Shown piece by piece: positions 1 through 8,614 of a DNA stretch of 64,000 bases. A program made the position numbers and the translations under genes. Under the pieces are notes generated by a model, which saw only the letters and a list, made by a program, of their open reading frames with translations, searched no databases and was not told where the DNA came from. The DNA lies in NCBI RefSeq assembly GCF_052327305.1, contig NZ_CP182486.1:620001-684000 (forward strand). The letters run 5' to 3'. Every line of letters starts with the position of its first letter. Within the stretch, counting starts at the first letter, position 1. Source of the DNA: Sphingobium sp052327305 (GTDB taxonomy: Bacteria > Pseudomonadota > Alphaproteobacteria > Sphingomonadales > Sphingomonadaceae).

Positions 1-50
1 GGCGAGGAAGCGCGACAGTCTCCCTCGCGGACGCGCTGAAGGGCCCCCGC

Positions 51-473
51 TCACAATAAAGCATCGAGCATCGCGACAAGCGGGCGGTCTGCGGGCGGCA
101 TCTCCACGGCGAAGAGTTCGTGCGGAAGGAGCCAGCGCGTGTCGATTGCCTCCTGCGCCACGATTTGCCCCGTCCACTTTCGGCAGACATAGAGCAGCAG
201 AAGCAACGGGCGCTCTCCTATGGTCCCGGTGGAAAAGGTGGCCGGCGCGAGGCACGCCGTCTCGGTCTCGATCGCCAGTTCCTCGCGCAGTTCACGGACC
301 AGCGCATGTTCCGCCGCCTCTCCCGGTTCGACCTTTCCGCCGGGAAATTCCCAGAGCCCGCCCATCGCCTTGTGCAACGGGCGCTGCTGAATGAACACGC
401 GCCCCGCCCCATCCACAAGGGCTGCGGCAACGACAATCTGTGGAGGCGCGAACGGGGCTGAGTCAGGCGTCAT
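51..473 (-). CDS. mutT: Nudix hydrolase, MutT-type (8-oxo-dGTP diphosphatase)
   Basis: A 140-residue Nudix protein. The Nudix box is complete at about residues 45-67: it begins GGKVEPGE, followed seven residues later by RELREEL, matching the G-x5-E-x7-R-E-x2-E-E consensus whose glutamates bind Mg2+. Enzymes of this short MutT type hydrolyse oxidised or non-canonical nucleoside triphosphates to monophosphates in the cytoplasm and so limit mutation; the exact substrate cannot be read from sequence. The aromatic start IQQRP and the GGLWEFPGG stretch are typical of MutT/MutY-C-like Nudix domains. It is transcribed away from the two pilin genes to its right. The family is secure and the 8-oxo-dGTP role is inferred. 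Confidence 0.88.
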   Translation of the reverse strand: MTPDSAPFAPPQIVVAAALVDGAGRVFIQQRPLHKAMGGLWEFPGGKVEPGEAAEHALVRELREELAIETETACLAPATFSTGTIGERPLLLLLYVCRKWTGQIVAQEAIDTRWLLPHELFAVEMPPADRPLVAMLDALL

Positions 474-536
474 GACTACTCTTTTTTAAGGCTTCAAACT
501 TTACAGCCACATCATTGTGGATGCTGGAGAAACAAC

Positions 537-707
537 GTGTTTGGCAAGCTGAAAGCACTGCTGTCTTCCCAAAAGGGTGCGACGGCCGTGGAATATGGCT
601 TGATCCTTGCGCTGATTTTTCTCGCGATGGTTGCCAGCCTTAGCCAAGTTGCCGAAAAAACAAACAATATGTGGGGCAATGTCTCGAACAAGGTTAGCGG
701 TAATTAA
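537..707 (+). CDS. Flp-family type IVb pilin (first copy)
   Basis: A 56-residue pilin subunit too short for usual ORF cut-offs. It starts at GTG 537, with a GGAGA ribosome site 7 bases upstream; the nearby ATG at 521 and GTG at 517 are out of frame. A short basic leader (FGKLKALLSSQKGAT) is followed by AVEYGLI and a hydrophobic helix (ILALIFLAMVASL), the hallmark of Flp prepilins. The Glu-Tyr pair after the processing site is kept. Flp pilins are cleaved by a TadV/CpaA peptidase and assembled by Tad machinery for surface attachment. No Tad assembly gene lies in this window. It probably arose by duplication with the next gene. Confidence 0.85.
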   Translation: MFGKLKALLSSQKGATAVEYGLILALIFLAMVASLSQVAEKTNNMWGNVSNKVSGN

Positions 708-833
708 CCCTCTTTTCCTTACACATCGCTGCGGCATTTAACTCTTTCGAAATCAAACCGTCTCTATTTATCGCACTGTTCACTGAGAGATCGGTGAGGG
801 GGCAGGGATGACGGAATTGACAGGAGACCGAAC

Positions 834-998
834 ATGAAGACTTTTCGCAAGATGCTGAAGAATGAAAAGGGTGCGACCGCGATCGAATATGGTCTGATCG
901 CTGCGCTCATCGCCGTGGCCGCCATCGGCGCGATGTCATCGCTCGGCACCAATCTCACGACGACCTTCAACAAGGTTGCGAATAACCTGAATAAGTAA
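834..998 (+). CDS. Flp-family type IVb pilin (second copy)
   Basis: A 54-residue Flp pilin starting at ATG 834, preceded by an AGGAGA-like ribosome site. The leader MKTFRKMLKNEKGATA is followed by IEYGLIAALIAVAAIGAM, the classic Flp processing region with conserved Glu-Tyr and a hydrophobic helix. The C-terminus is a short polar tail rich in Asn and Thr. It lies 126 bases after the first pilin gene and is followed at once by a strong terminator. Both genes may be co-transcribed, with this copy better expressed because of its better start. Known Flp pilins form bundled pili through Tad machinery; the partner genes must lie elsewhere. Confidence 0.9.
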   Translation: MKTFRKMLKNEKGATAIEYGLIAALIAVAAIGAMSSLGTNLTTTFNKVANNLNK

Positions 999-1026
999 AC
1001 TGGGCGCCAGCGACGGCGTTCGATTT

Positions 1027-1066
1027 AAAAAAGGCGGCTCGACTCCTGTCGATCCGCCTTTTTTTA
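1027..1066. terminator. Bidirectional rho-independent terminator
   Basis: An A-run plus GGCGG (1027-1037) pairs with CCGCC plus a T-run (1054-1065), with an inner CGAC/GTCG pairing. It lies between the second pilin gene and the convergent M48 peptidase gene, so it can stop transcription from both sides. Confidence 0.85.
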
Positions 1067-1074
1067 ATGCCCGC

Positions 1075-2562
1075 TCAATAAGTGACGATCTTGACCTTCT
1101 GGCCCGGCGTCAATCTTGCATTCGCCGGCAGGCCATTCAGCACCTGAAAGCGCTCCGCCTTATAATCATCGAAGGCCATGCGCGCAGCGAGTGACGCGCT
1201 GGTATCGCCTCGCCCGACCGTCACGACCTGGACCCGGCGCGTCCGAACGGCCGAGGCCTCCTGCTCGCTGATCCGGCGCAGCGAGTTTAGCATCGGGCCG
1301 AATGGTCCGACGCCCTGCCCTGCCGGTGTCGCAACAAGGAAATGATAGGCCGTGGTCGGGCTGAACTGATAGGCGAAGATCGTGATGTCCAGCGCCCCGC
1401 CCTGCGAAGAGCTGGCACGGGTCGTGCCATAAGCGACCGGCAGCCCATTTATTGTCGTGCGATTGATCTGAATGTCAGGGATAGTCTGGTTCTGACCAGC
1501 CAGTTTCTGGAAGACGCTCCGGACGTAAGCGCCGAGGTCGCTGTTGAACTTGCCTGCCGTGAACTGCGCCTGGCCGCCCGATCCGGCAATGGACACCGCC
1601 TGGGCGCCATTCTCCAGCCCGAAACCGTTCGGCACGGAGAACTGGAGCCGAAAAACGGGATGAATGAAGCGGCCACCTTCTACAACACCGCCCTTGGGAT
1701 CTTCGCCGTAAACGATACCATCGACCTGCGAGAGAAAAACGGCGGCGTTGCGCTGCGTGCTGGTCGATCCGCTCTGCCGCGCGCCCTGCAGGGCACGCTG
1801 AACGCGCGACGCGGGATCCGGATGCGTGCTCGCCCATTCGGGCACGCCCTGATTATCACCGCCAAGCCGCTGATCGAGGCTGTTCTGCGCAGCCAGCGAC
1901 GCGAGCATCGAAGACAGCGCCTTGGGATCGTAACCCGCCTTGGCAAGATAGCGGATGCCCAGATCGTCTGCCTCATACTCCTGGCTGCGCGAAAATTTGA
2001 GAGTGAGGAGTTGTGCGCCAGTGCCGATCCCACGCTGAAGGAGTTGGCCAAACCCTGAATCGCCCGCCACGGCACCGACGAGAACCTGCCCGAGAGCGCC
2101 GAGAATGGAGTTTCGCTGGGCAGCACTTTGCCGACGCTTGCCATGCTGGGCAGCCACATGGCCCACTTCATGGCCCAGAACGCCGGCCAACTCCGCCTCA
2201 TCGTTCATCAGCGCCATGAGCTGGCGTGTCACATAGACATAGCCACCGGGGATGGCGAAGGCGTTGTTCACATTCGAATTGAGCAGGCTGACCGTGAAGT
2301 CGCTCTGCTGGGCGGAAAGGCTCGACTGAGTCGCGATCCGCTTGCCAACGCTGGCGACATAAGCGGCCTGCCGCCCGTCATACAGTCCGCCAAACTCCTC
2401 CAGCAGCTGCGGATGGGCCTTGGCCCCTTCTGCCTTCTCCGAGGGAGTCATGCTGTTGACGGTACGGATTTGCCGCTGCGCTTGCCCCACTGCACTGGGC
2501 TGCGCCAATGCGAGTGCCGTCAGCGCGACAGCGACTCCCGCACCGATCCGTTTGCGCGACAT
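1075..2562 (-). CDS. Exported M48-family zinc metalloprotease with C-terminal LysM-like domain
   Basis: A 495-residue protein. Residues 1-28 form a Sec signal peptide (basic MSRKR, then a hydrophobic core). The M48 peptidase domain carries the HEVGH zinc motif at residues 131-135, and E195 of the QEYEAD stretch is the likely third ligand. This is the BepA/LoiP type of periplasmic protease, known to act on misfolded or stalled outer-membrane proteins. The last 50 residues look like a LysM module (GRGDTSASLAARMAF ending LTPGQKVKIV), suggesting peptidoglycan binding. It lies 72 bases downstream of accA on the same strand. The family is sure; the substrate is unknown. Confidence 0.93.
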   Translation of the reverse strand: MSRKRIGAGVAVALTALALAQPSAVGQAQRQIRTVNSMTPSEKAEGAKAHPQLLEEFGGLYDGRQAAYVASVGKRIATQSSLSAQQSDFTVSLLNSNVNNAFAIPGGYVYVTRQLMALMNDEAELAGVLGHEVGHVAAQHGKRRQSAAQRNSILGALGQVLVGAVAGDSGFGQLLQRGIGTGAQLLTLKFSRSQEYEADDLGIRYLAKAGYDPKALSSMLASLAAQNSLDQRLGGDNQGVPEWASTHPDPASRVQRALQGARQSGSTSTQRNAAVFLSQVDGIVYGEDPKGGVVEGGRFIHPVFRLQFSVPNGFGLENGAQAVSIAGSGGQAQFTAGKFNSDLGAYVRSVFQKLAGQNQTIPDIQINRTTINGLPVAYGTTRASSSQGGALDITIFAYQFSPTTAYHFLVATPAGQGVGPFGPMLNSLRRISEQEASAVRTRRVQVVTVGRGDTSASLAARMAFDDYKAERFQVLNGLPANARLTPGQKVKIVTY

Positions 2563-2634
2563 AAACTCCCTCCCCAGCCAGCGCCGCGAGCTTCGCGGCC
2601 GAATGACGATAGAACGCGCGAATGCCCCTTGGGA

Positions 2635-3579
2635 TCAACGCCCCATGGCGAGAAATTTATCGCCGCGCTGCCGCTTCAGTTCGTCTGCCGTCTTCGGCAC
2701 GAGCGCTGCAACTTCCTCATCGATCGCGCGGCGAAGCGATTCGATCGCTTCGGAAGGGTTGCGATGAGCGCCTCCCATAGGCTCGGGCACGATCCGATCT
2801 ATGACGCCCAGCGCTTCCAGATTCTGTGCCGTCACCTGCATCGCGGTGGCCGCATCCGCTGCCTTGTCGGCAGTTCGCCATAGAATCGAGGCGCAGCCCT
2901 CGGGTGAAATCACCGAGTAAATCGCATGTTCGAACATCAGCAGCCGGTTGGCCGCGGCAAGCGCGACGGCGCCACCCGAACCGCCCTCGCCCACAATCGC
3001 GGCGACCATTGGTACGCCCAGAGCCAGACAGCGCTCCGTCGACCGGGCGATGGCTTCCGCCTGACCGCGCTCCTCGGCCTGCACACCGGGGAACGCGCCC
3101 GAGGTATCGACGAGCGTGACCACTGGCAGCCCGAACCGATCGGCAAGATCCATGAGGCGGATCGCCTTGCGATAGCCCTCCGGCTTTCCCATCCCGAAAT
3201 TATGCCTCACCCGGCTCTCGGTATCATGGCCCTTTTCATGGCCAATGAGCATGACGCGCTGCCCGCCAATCGTCGCGAGCCCGCCCACGATCGCCTTGTC
3301 GTCGGCAAACGCGCGATCCCCCGCCAGCGGCAGGAAATCCGTGCACATTCCCGCGACATAGTCCCGGAAGTGCGGACGCTCCGGGTGGCGCGCAACCTGC
3401 GTCTTCTGCCAGGGCGTCAGCTTGCCATAGAGCTCCGCAAGCATCACGTTTGATCGGCCCTGAAGGCGCTCAATCTCGGCATCAATGTCGATGGCGCCAT
3501 CCTGCGCTGTCTCGCGCAGTTCCGCGATCCGCGACTGAAGCGCGGCGACCGGCTTCTCGAAATCCAGAAAGCTGTTCAT
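2635..3579 (-). CDS. accA: Acetyl-CoA carboxylase carboxyltransferase subunit alpha
   Basis: A 314-residue protein of normal AccA length. It has the N-terminal region LDFEKPVAALQSRIAELR, the DRAFADDKAIVGGLA segment and the glycine-rich crotonase-fold core VGEGGSGGAVALA that forms the oxyanion region. With AccD it moves the carboxyl group from biotinylated AccB to acetyl-CoA, the first committed step of fatty acid synthesis in the cytoplasm. It starts 9 bases after the xerD stop codon, so it is very likely translated from the same mRNA. No anomaly is seen. Confidence 0.97.
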   Translation of the reverse strand: MNSFLDFEKPVAALQSRIAELRETAQDGAIDIDAEIERLQGRSNVMLAELYGKLTPWQKTQVARHPERPHFRDYVAGMCTDFLPLAGDRAFADDKAIVGGLATIGGQRVMLIGHEKGHDTESRVRHNFGMGKPEGYRKAIRLMDLADRFGLPVVTLVDTSGAFPGVQAEERGQAEAIARSTERCLALGVPMVAAIVGEGGSGGAVALAAANRLLMFEHAIYSVISPEGCASILWRTADKAADAATAMQVTAQNLEALGVIDRIVPEPMGGAHRNPSEAIESLRRAIDEEVAALVPKTADELKRQRGDKFLAMGR

Positions 3580-3588
3580 CCCGGCGAG

Positions 3589-4518
3589 TTAGGCGCGACG
3601 CGGCGCTAGGTCAACGAGCGGGTGACGGGCATTCACCAGCGCGACCAGTCGCGCGGCATCTACGTGCGTGTAGATCTGGGTCGTCGCGATGTCCGCATGG
3701 CCGAGCATGGCCTGTAGCGCGCGCAGATCCGCACCCCCTTCCAGCAAATGCGTGGCGAAGGCGTGGCGCAAGACATGCGGGCTGACTTTCGACGGATCGA
3801 GTCCCGCCTCCGCCGCCAGCGCACGCACGATCTGAAAAAGCCGCACCCGGCTGAGGAAGCTCTTCCCCGCCGGAAAAAGATAGAGCGCATCTTCGGGTAA
3901 GTGCTCACGCCACCGGGCCACGGCTGCCCGCGCCCGATCCGAAATGGGAACGAGCCGCTCGCGCCCGCCCTTGCCGCGCAGGATGATGAAAGGCCGATCC
4001 GCCGCAAGCGCACGCGCAGGGAGCGAGACGAGTTCGCTGGCGCGGAGCCCCGAACCGTAAAGCAGTTCGATCAGCGCCGAGAGTCGCATGTCGAGAGGAT
4101 TGACGGGATCTTTCGCGAGCCGCGCGTCGATCGCCGCGAACAGCGCATCGACCGCTTCATGCCCCAGTATCTTGGGCAAGGGCCGCCGGACCGCCGGCTT
4201 TGGCAAGCAGGAGGACGGATTGTCGGGTCGCACGCCCTCCGCCTCCATAAAGGCGAAAAAACCCCGCAGAGCCGAAGATTTACGAGCGAGGCTGGAGGGA
4301 GCGAGATCAGCCCAAACGCTCTCCAGCGCGCGCAGACTCTCACCGGTCGCATGCGTCAGCCTGGCCAACCGTCGGGCAGCTTCCTCAAGATCGCGACGGT
4401 AGGCGAGCAACGTGTTGCGTGCGGCGCCGCGCTCCGCCGCCAGCATCGCCAGATAGCGATCGATTGATCGCGCATCCTCGACGGAAAGAGGGGGCAGATC
4501 CTCCGCGCCCCAGGGCAT
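3589..4518 (-). CDS. xerD: Site-specific tyrosine recombinase XerD
   Basis: A 309-residue protein with an N-terminal SAM-like core-binding domain (SIDRYLAMLAAERGAARNT) and a C-terminal catalytic domain. Catalytic residues are visible: Arg in GSGLRASEL, His-x-x-Arg in HVLRHAFATHLL, His in MLGHADI, and nucleophile Tyr at about residue 283 in TTQIYTHV. XerC/XerD resolve chromosome dimers at dif beside FtsK. The start codon overlaps the stop of the upstream 608-residue gene by one base (TGATG), so translation is coupled. Length and composition fit the housekeeping recombinase rather than a phage integrase. XerC cannot be fully excluded, but XerD is preferred. Confidence 0.9.
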   Translation of the reverse strand: MPWGAEDLPPLSVEDARSIDRYLAMLAAERGAARNTLLAYRRDLEEAARRLARLTHATGESLRALESVWADLAPSSLARKSSALRGFFAFMEAEGVRPDNPSSCLPKPAVRRPLPKILGHEAVDALFAAIDARLAKDPVNPLDMRLSALIELLYGSGLRASELVSLPARALAADRPFIILRGKGGRERLVPISDRARAAVARWREHLPEDALYLFPAGKSFLSRVRLFQIVRALAAEAGLDPSKVSPHVLRHAFATHLLEGGADLRALQAMLGHADIATTQIYTHVDAARLVALVNARHPLVDLAPRRA

Positions 4519-6344
4519 CAGGTGCGCGCCATCGCCTCAGCGGCGATCATCCGCGCCTCCGCGCCCAATCCTACGCGGGTCAGCGCAGCCGTGATGAAAT
4601 AAAGATGATCTGCCGGCAGACTATCCCACCGGCCCGTCTGCAGACCGACCGCCACGAGGAGCGCAACCGTACCCTGCTCCCGACGGGCGGCAGCGGACAT
4701 GAGCGCACGCGCCCAACGGGTGCGCGGCGTCGGAGCGATTTTCGCTTCCGCCAAAATGCTATCTCTGCTCCCATCGGGCAAACGCCCCAGTCCTCCCAAC
4801 GCCGCAACGAGCAGCCGTCCACTCACACCGGCCTCGTCACTGCCGATGAAGCGCGAAATTCGGCTTGCGGAAAGATCGACCTGCGGCGTCGGAGAACCGG
4901 TCGCGAGCAACGCCCATGCCCGCTCGCCCGGAGCACCTTCCAGACTGCCCACGACGCCGCCCCATCTCTGGGCAGACCGGTCAAAGCCGGAGGACAGCAT
5001 GGCCGCGATGAGCCACGGCGTGTCGTCGCCAGCATCGGCAGTGGGAGTCAGCACTGCTGCCGCGCGCGCCAGCACAGGCAGGGCCGCATAATCGACGCCC
5101 CCCGGACCGGCTACGCCGTCAGCCGGAGACCGCGACCAGAAGCTCCGCATAGCGCCAATGCGTTCGCTTATGCTTTCGCCTGCGTAGGCGGTGCGAAGAA
5201 GATCGCCGATGTCACTCGCGCTTGATCCATTCTCGGACGCATCGGCATATTCCGACCAGAATGTGCGCGCTGCGTCGCCGGAGAAGACTCCCAGCCGTGT
5301 CGCGACAGCGACGCCGCGCTGGCGCCTCTCATAGGACAGGGTCGGCGCGCGTGCCTCCCACGCCCGCACCTGCGGCCCAACGGTCGAAAACAAGGCTTCG
5401 GGAATTTCGACATTGGTCGCGGTAGCTAAGCCAAAACGCCAGTTGGTGAGCTGGTTCACACCATCCCACTCGATCTTGACCGAGCGTCGGCTGTTCGGGC
5501 CGCTGCCCACCACTTTCTCGGCAAGGCGATAGTCGATGCCTCGAGCGATGCCGCGCCGGCTCGCCTGCGCCAGCAGCGCGCTTGCCTGCCCTTGCTCGAC
5601 GGAGAAGGACGCGCAAATCGCCTGCGCCATGAACCAGCCAGGTTCATCGGAAAAATCGCGTGCACGAGGCAGCAGCGGGCAGAAACCAGCAGGGTCAGCC
5701 GTGGCAAGTTGCGCCTGCATCGCCACAGCGTAGAGCCGCTTGGTATATCGGTCGGAATCGACGCTCTGCACGAGAAGGCGGGCAGCGTCCGCCTCACCCA
5801 TGCGCACGAGCAGCCAGGCCCGCTCCGCCGTCCAGTCGGCACCGTTGATCTCCCCGGGCGTCCGCGTGCCGCTCAGCAGCGCGCGACGCAGGAGAATGCT
5901 CCCCCAACGCGATACGAACGGTGCGCGGGAGGACCGCATAAGCGAGGCCAGAAATGGCCCGCGCGTGACGCCGAAGGCATTGACGGGAAGGCCCCCGCTC
6001 GCTGACGTCAATGGGCCGATCTGAGCGAGTGAGCGCCGGGCCGTCGCCGGAAGATCATATTTCTCCGCAATCGCGGCTTCGTTGACGGAAGCGTTATTCC
6101 CCCCGGACGAAAGGGCCGCAGCCCCCTCCGCAATGGCGAGCGCCGGGTTCGTCGGAAGTGCGAGCGTAGGAGCACTCGCATTACCGGTGCTGCCGGCCGG
6201 CCTCGACGGCGCAGGGCCGGGCTCCGGACCACTTTCGCCAAACCCCTCGGGCAGCAGTGACTCCGGACCGTTTTGCGCAAGCACAGGTATGCCGATCGCC
6301 AGCAGCGTTGCCGCGAATAGCCATGCCCCGCTTACCGGTTTCAC
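4518..6344 (-). CDS. Large exported helical protein of unknown function, upstream of xerD
   Basis: A 608-residue protein that I do not recognise as a named family. It begins with a signal peptide (MKPVSGAWLFAATLLAIG, cleavage near VLAQ), then a Pro/Ser/Ala-rich linker up to about residue 75. The rest is Ala/Leu/Arg-rich and predicted largely helical, with regularly spaced segments such as AERAWLLVRMGEADAARLLV that resemble TPR-like solenoid repeats. This suggests a periplasmic scaffold. It sits between a 57-residue membrane protein (15-base gap) and xerD (one-base overlap), so the three probably form one operon. The function is unknown; cell envelope or division is a guess from context only. 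Confidence 0.8.
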   Translation of the reverse strand: MKPVSGAWLFAATLLAIGIPVLAQNGPESLLPEGFGESGPEPGPAPSRPAGSTGNASAPTLALPTNPALAIAEGAAALSSGGNNASVNEAAIAEKYDLPATARRSLAQIGPLTSASGGLPVNAFGVTRGPFLASLMRSSRAPFVSRWGSILLRRALLSGTRTPGEINGADWTAERAWLLVRMGEADAARLLVQSVDSDRYTKRLYAVAMQAQLATADPAGFCPLLPRARDFSDEPGWFMAQAICASFSVEQGQASALLAQASRRGIARGIDYRLAEKVVGSGPNSRRSVKIEWDGVNQLTNWRFGLATATNVEIPEALFSTVGPQVRAWEARAPTLSYERRQRGVAVATRLGVFSGDAARTFWSEYADASENGSSASDIGDLLRTAYAGESISERIGAMRSFWSRSPADGVAGPGGVDYAALPVLARAAAVLTPTADAGDDTPWLIAAMLSSGFDRSAQRWGGVVGSLEGAPGERAWALLATGSPTPQVDLSASRISRFIGSDEAGVSGRLLVAALGGLGRLPDGSRDSILAEAKIAPTPRTRWARALMSAAARREQGTVALLVAVGLQTGRWDSLPADHLYFITAALTRVGLGAEARMIAAEAMART

Positions 6345-6359
6345 GTCGTGGCCCTCAAA

Positions 6360-6533
6360 CTACTTGCCGAGTTGATCGGCCGGAATCGTCTTTTCGACGG
6401 TTTGGAGCGGCTGAGGCCCGCCCCGCATCCATGCGAGCGCAAAAACAGCCAGAATGACGAGCAGCAGGATGATGACGACGATGGAAATCGGGCTGCGACG
6501 CCGGCGATAGGGATCTTGGCGAGATAATTTCAT
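6360..6533 (-). CDS. Small single-pass membrane protein
   Basis: A 57-residue ORF read from ATG at 6533. A basic N-terminus (MKLSRQDPYRRRRSP) precedes one strongly hydrophobic helix (ISIVVIILLLVILAVFALAW), then a short polar tail. The charge pattern predicts N-in, C-out topology in the inner membrane. It is followed 15 bases later by the 608-residue exported protein and is the first gene of the xerD-accA operon. It is divergent from aroK. No family is recognised. The membrane helix, the basic start and the tight spacing make it a credible gene. Confidence 0.7.
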   Translation of the reverse strand: MKLSRQDPYRRRRSPISIVVIILLLVILAVFALAWMRGGPQPLQTVEKTIPADQLGK

Positions 6534-6646
6534 GATCCGTTTCGAATTTGCCTCATGAGGATATGCCAGCCTGAGTCGGAACCGTCGTTTCCACAGGGAA
6601 AAGGGCGATTGCTTGTCCGGCAGGCGGATGTATAGCCCCGCACGTC

Positions 6647-7192
6647 ATGCAGCGAAACCGCAAATATGAGGTCGACGATGTCCGCCGGACCCTCGTGCTG
6701 GTCGGCATGATGGGAGTCGGCAAGACGACGATCGGTCGACGGCTGGCGACACGGCTCGGTCTTCCCTTTGTCGATGCCGACGAGGAAATCGAGAAAGCGG
6801 CGGGCATGACCGTCCAGGAAATCTTCGACAAGTTCGGCGAAGCGCATTTCCGCGATGGCGAACGCCGGGTGATCGCGCGGCTTATCGACGGCGAGGCCAA
6901 GATCATCGCCACGGGCGGCGGCGCCTTCGTCAATGACGAGACCCGCTCGCTGATCCTCGATCGGGCAACCGCCATCTGGCTGGATGCCGACATTCAGGTG
7001 CTGGTTGACCGCGTATCGCGCCGCGATGGGCGCCCACTTCTCAAGGGACGGGACGTGCGCGAGGTTCTGCTCGAACTCGCCAAGGTGCGCCGCCCGTTCT
7101 ACCAGCAAGCGCCAATCCACATCCAAAGCTCCGCCTCGCCGCACGACGCGACGGTGGAGAAGATATTGAAAGCCGTGAAGCTATGTCCGTAA
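6647..7192 (+). CDS. aroK: Shikimate kinase
   Basis: A 181-residue kinase. The P-loop GMMGVGKTT is at residues 20-28, followed by the DADEEIE shikimate-binding motif, then RDGERR and the glycine-rich GGGAF of the substrate pocket, with a lid region around RPLLKGRD. It phosphorylates shikimate at the 3-hydroxyl using ATP, step five of the chorismate pathway in the cytoplasm. It overlaps aroB by 10 bases, as in many proteobacteria, so the two are translationally coupled. The N-terminal 14 residues before the first strand are slightly longer than minimal; a later start is possible but no better codon is seen. Confidence 0.96.
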   Translation: MQRNRKYEVDDVRRTLVLVGMMGVGKTTIGRRLATRLGLPFVDADEEIEKAAGMTVQEIFDKFGEAHFRDGERRVIARLIDGEAKIIATGGGAFVNDETRSLILDRATAIWLDADIQVLVDRVSRRDGRPLLKGRDVREVLLELAKVRRPFYQQAPIHIQSSASPHDATVEKILKAVKLCP

Positions 7193-8295
7193 TCCCTGTG
7201 GAACTGGGCGCACGCGCCTATGATGTCCGTATCGAGGGTGGCCTGCTCGACGATGCGGGCGCTGCGCTCGCGCCTTTCGCGTCCAAGCGCCCGCTCGCGG
7301 TCATCACTGACGATCGCGTAGCGGCACTGCAGTGGCCTCGCCTCGAAGCGGCGCTAGGCCGCGCCGGCCTTGCCAGCACACTGCTCGTGGTGCCGAGCGG
7401 CGAAGGGACGAAAAGCTGGTCGCAGCTGGAAGCCGTGACCGACTGGCTGATCGAACAGGGCACGGAGCGGAACGATCATGTCATCGCACTGGGCGGCGGT
7501 GTCATCGGCGATCTGGTCGGGTTTGCCTGCGCCATCCTCAAGCGGGGTTGCGCTTTCGTGCAGATACCAACGACTTTGCTCGCGCAGGTCGACAGCAGCG
7601 TAGGCGGCAAGACGGCAATCAACTCCCGCGCGGGCAAGAACCTCGTCGGCGCGTTTCACCAGCCGAGCTTCGTCCTGATCGACCCGACGGTTCTGGACAC
7701 GCTCGACCGCCGGACCGTGGCCGCGGGCTATGCCGAGGTCGTGAAATATGGCCTGATCGACAATGCGCCCTTCTTCGCCTGGTGCGAGGCCAATGGCGAA
7801 GCGCTTCTGTCCGGCGATGCGGCCGCGCGGGAATACGCCATCGGCACCAGTGTCGCCGCCAAGGCGGCTATCGTGCGCGACGACGAGCGCGAGACGAGTG
7901 GCCGACGTGCCCTACTGAACCTTGGCCACACCTTCGGCCATGCACTGGAGGCCGAGCATGGCTTTCGGGACAGCCTGCTCCACGGTGAAGCCGTGGCGGC
8001 AGGTATGGCGCTGGCGTTCCATTATTCGGTGCGGCGCGGCCATTGCCCGGCTGAGGACGCCGCGCGGGTTACCGCGCATTTGCGCGCCTCGGGGCTGCCT
8101 GCGAGCCTCGTCGATGCCAAAGTCTCAGCGAGCGGCGAGCAACTGGTGGGTCATATGCTTCACGACAAGAAGATGGCGGCGGGCACCCTGCCCTTCCTGC
8201 TGGCGAACGGCATCGGCCAGACCTATCTCGCCAAGGACGTGGACCTTGCCGACGTTGCCGCGTTCCTGGACTCAGATATCGCTAGAAACGGCTGA
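7183..8295 (+). CDS. aroB: 3-dehydroquinate synthase
   Basis: A 370-residue enzyme of usual length. It has the NAD-binding segment around GEGTKSW, the GGGVIGDLVGF motif, the core TTLLAQVDSSVGGKTA with the catalytic Lys, then NLVGAFHQP, and zinc ligands in LNLGHTFGHALE and LLHGEAVA. It converts DAHP to 3-dehydroquinate, the second shikimate-pathway step. Its start overlaps the end of aroK. Its 3' end overlaps the convergent DUF423 gene by 14 bases, leaving no room for a separate terminator. Confidence 0.97.
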   Translation: MSVIPVELGARAYDVRIEGGLLDDAGAALAPFASKRPLAVITDDRVAALQWPRLEAALGRAGLASTLLVVPSGEGTKSWSQLEAVTDWLIEQGTERNDHVIALGGGVIGDLVGFACAILKRGCAFVQIPTTLLAQVDSSVGGKTAINSRAGKNLVGAFHQPSFVLIDPTVLDTLDRRTVAAGYAEVVKYGLIDNAPFFAWCEANGEALLSGDAAAREYAIGTSVAAKAAIVRDDERETSGRRALLNLGHTFGHALEAEHGFRDSLLHGEAVAAGMALAFHYSVRRGHCPAEDAARVTAHLRASGLPASLVDAKVSASGEQLVGHMLHDKKMAAGTLPFLLANGIGQTYLAKDVDLADVAAFLDSDIARNG

Positions 8296-8614
8296 ACCGC
8301 CACGCCGCGACCAGCCACGCGCCGATCATGATGGCGCCGCCAACGGGTGTGACGGCGCCCAGCCATCTAGGCGCACCGAGCGCCATCGCGTAAAGCGTGA
8401 ACGCAAAGATCGCCGCTCCCCCGAGCATGGACGCAGCGATACCCGGCTGCGACACCCCCCGAATCAGCACAAGCGCGGCGACCGCATGAACGAGCTGATA
8501 AAAGGCGCCGGTCCGCAGCCATTCCGCAGCCTGCGCCGAAGAGGCGCCGTGTGCGCCGAACGCCCCCGCCGCGATGGCCAGAGCAGCGCTGAGAGCAGCG
8601 ATCGTCGCGATCAT
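8282..8614 (-). CDS. DUF423-family small membrane protein
   Basis: A 110-residue protein with about four hydrophobic helices. The family signature AAGAFGAHG lies near the N-terminus, followed by a conserved WLRTGAFYQLVHAVAAL segment and TPVGGAIMIGAW near the end. DUF423 (YgdD-like) inner-membrane proteins are widespread and of unknown function. Its start overlaps the end of the upstream antiporter gene by four bases (ATGA), making it the last gene of the radA-cvpA-scaffold-KefB operon. It ends inside the 3' end of aroB on the other strand. Confidence 0.88.
   Translation of the reverse strand: MIATIAALSAALAIAAGAFGAHGASSAQAAEWLRTGAFYQLVHAVAALVLIRGVSQPGIAASMLGGAAIFAFTLYAMALGAPRWLGAVTPVGGAIMIGAWLVAAWRFSRF

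Noticed and set aside
1..59. Possible 3' end of a plus-strand gene ending at TAA 57-59
   Set aside because: Only 18 codons are visible, with no recognisable motif; this length without a stop is common in high-GC DNA.
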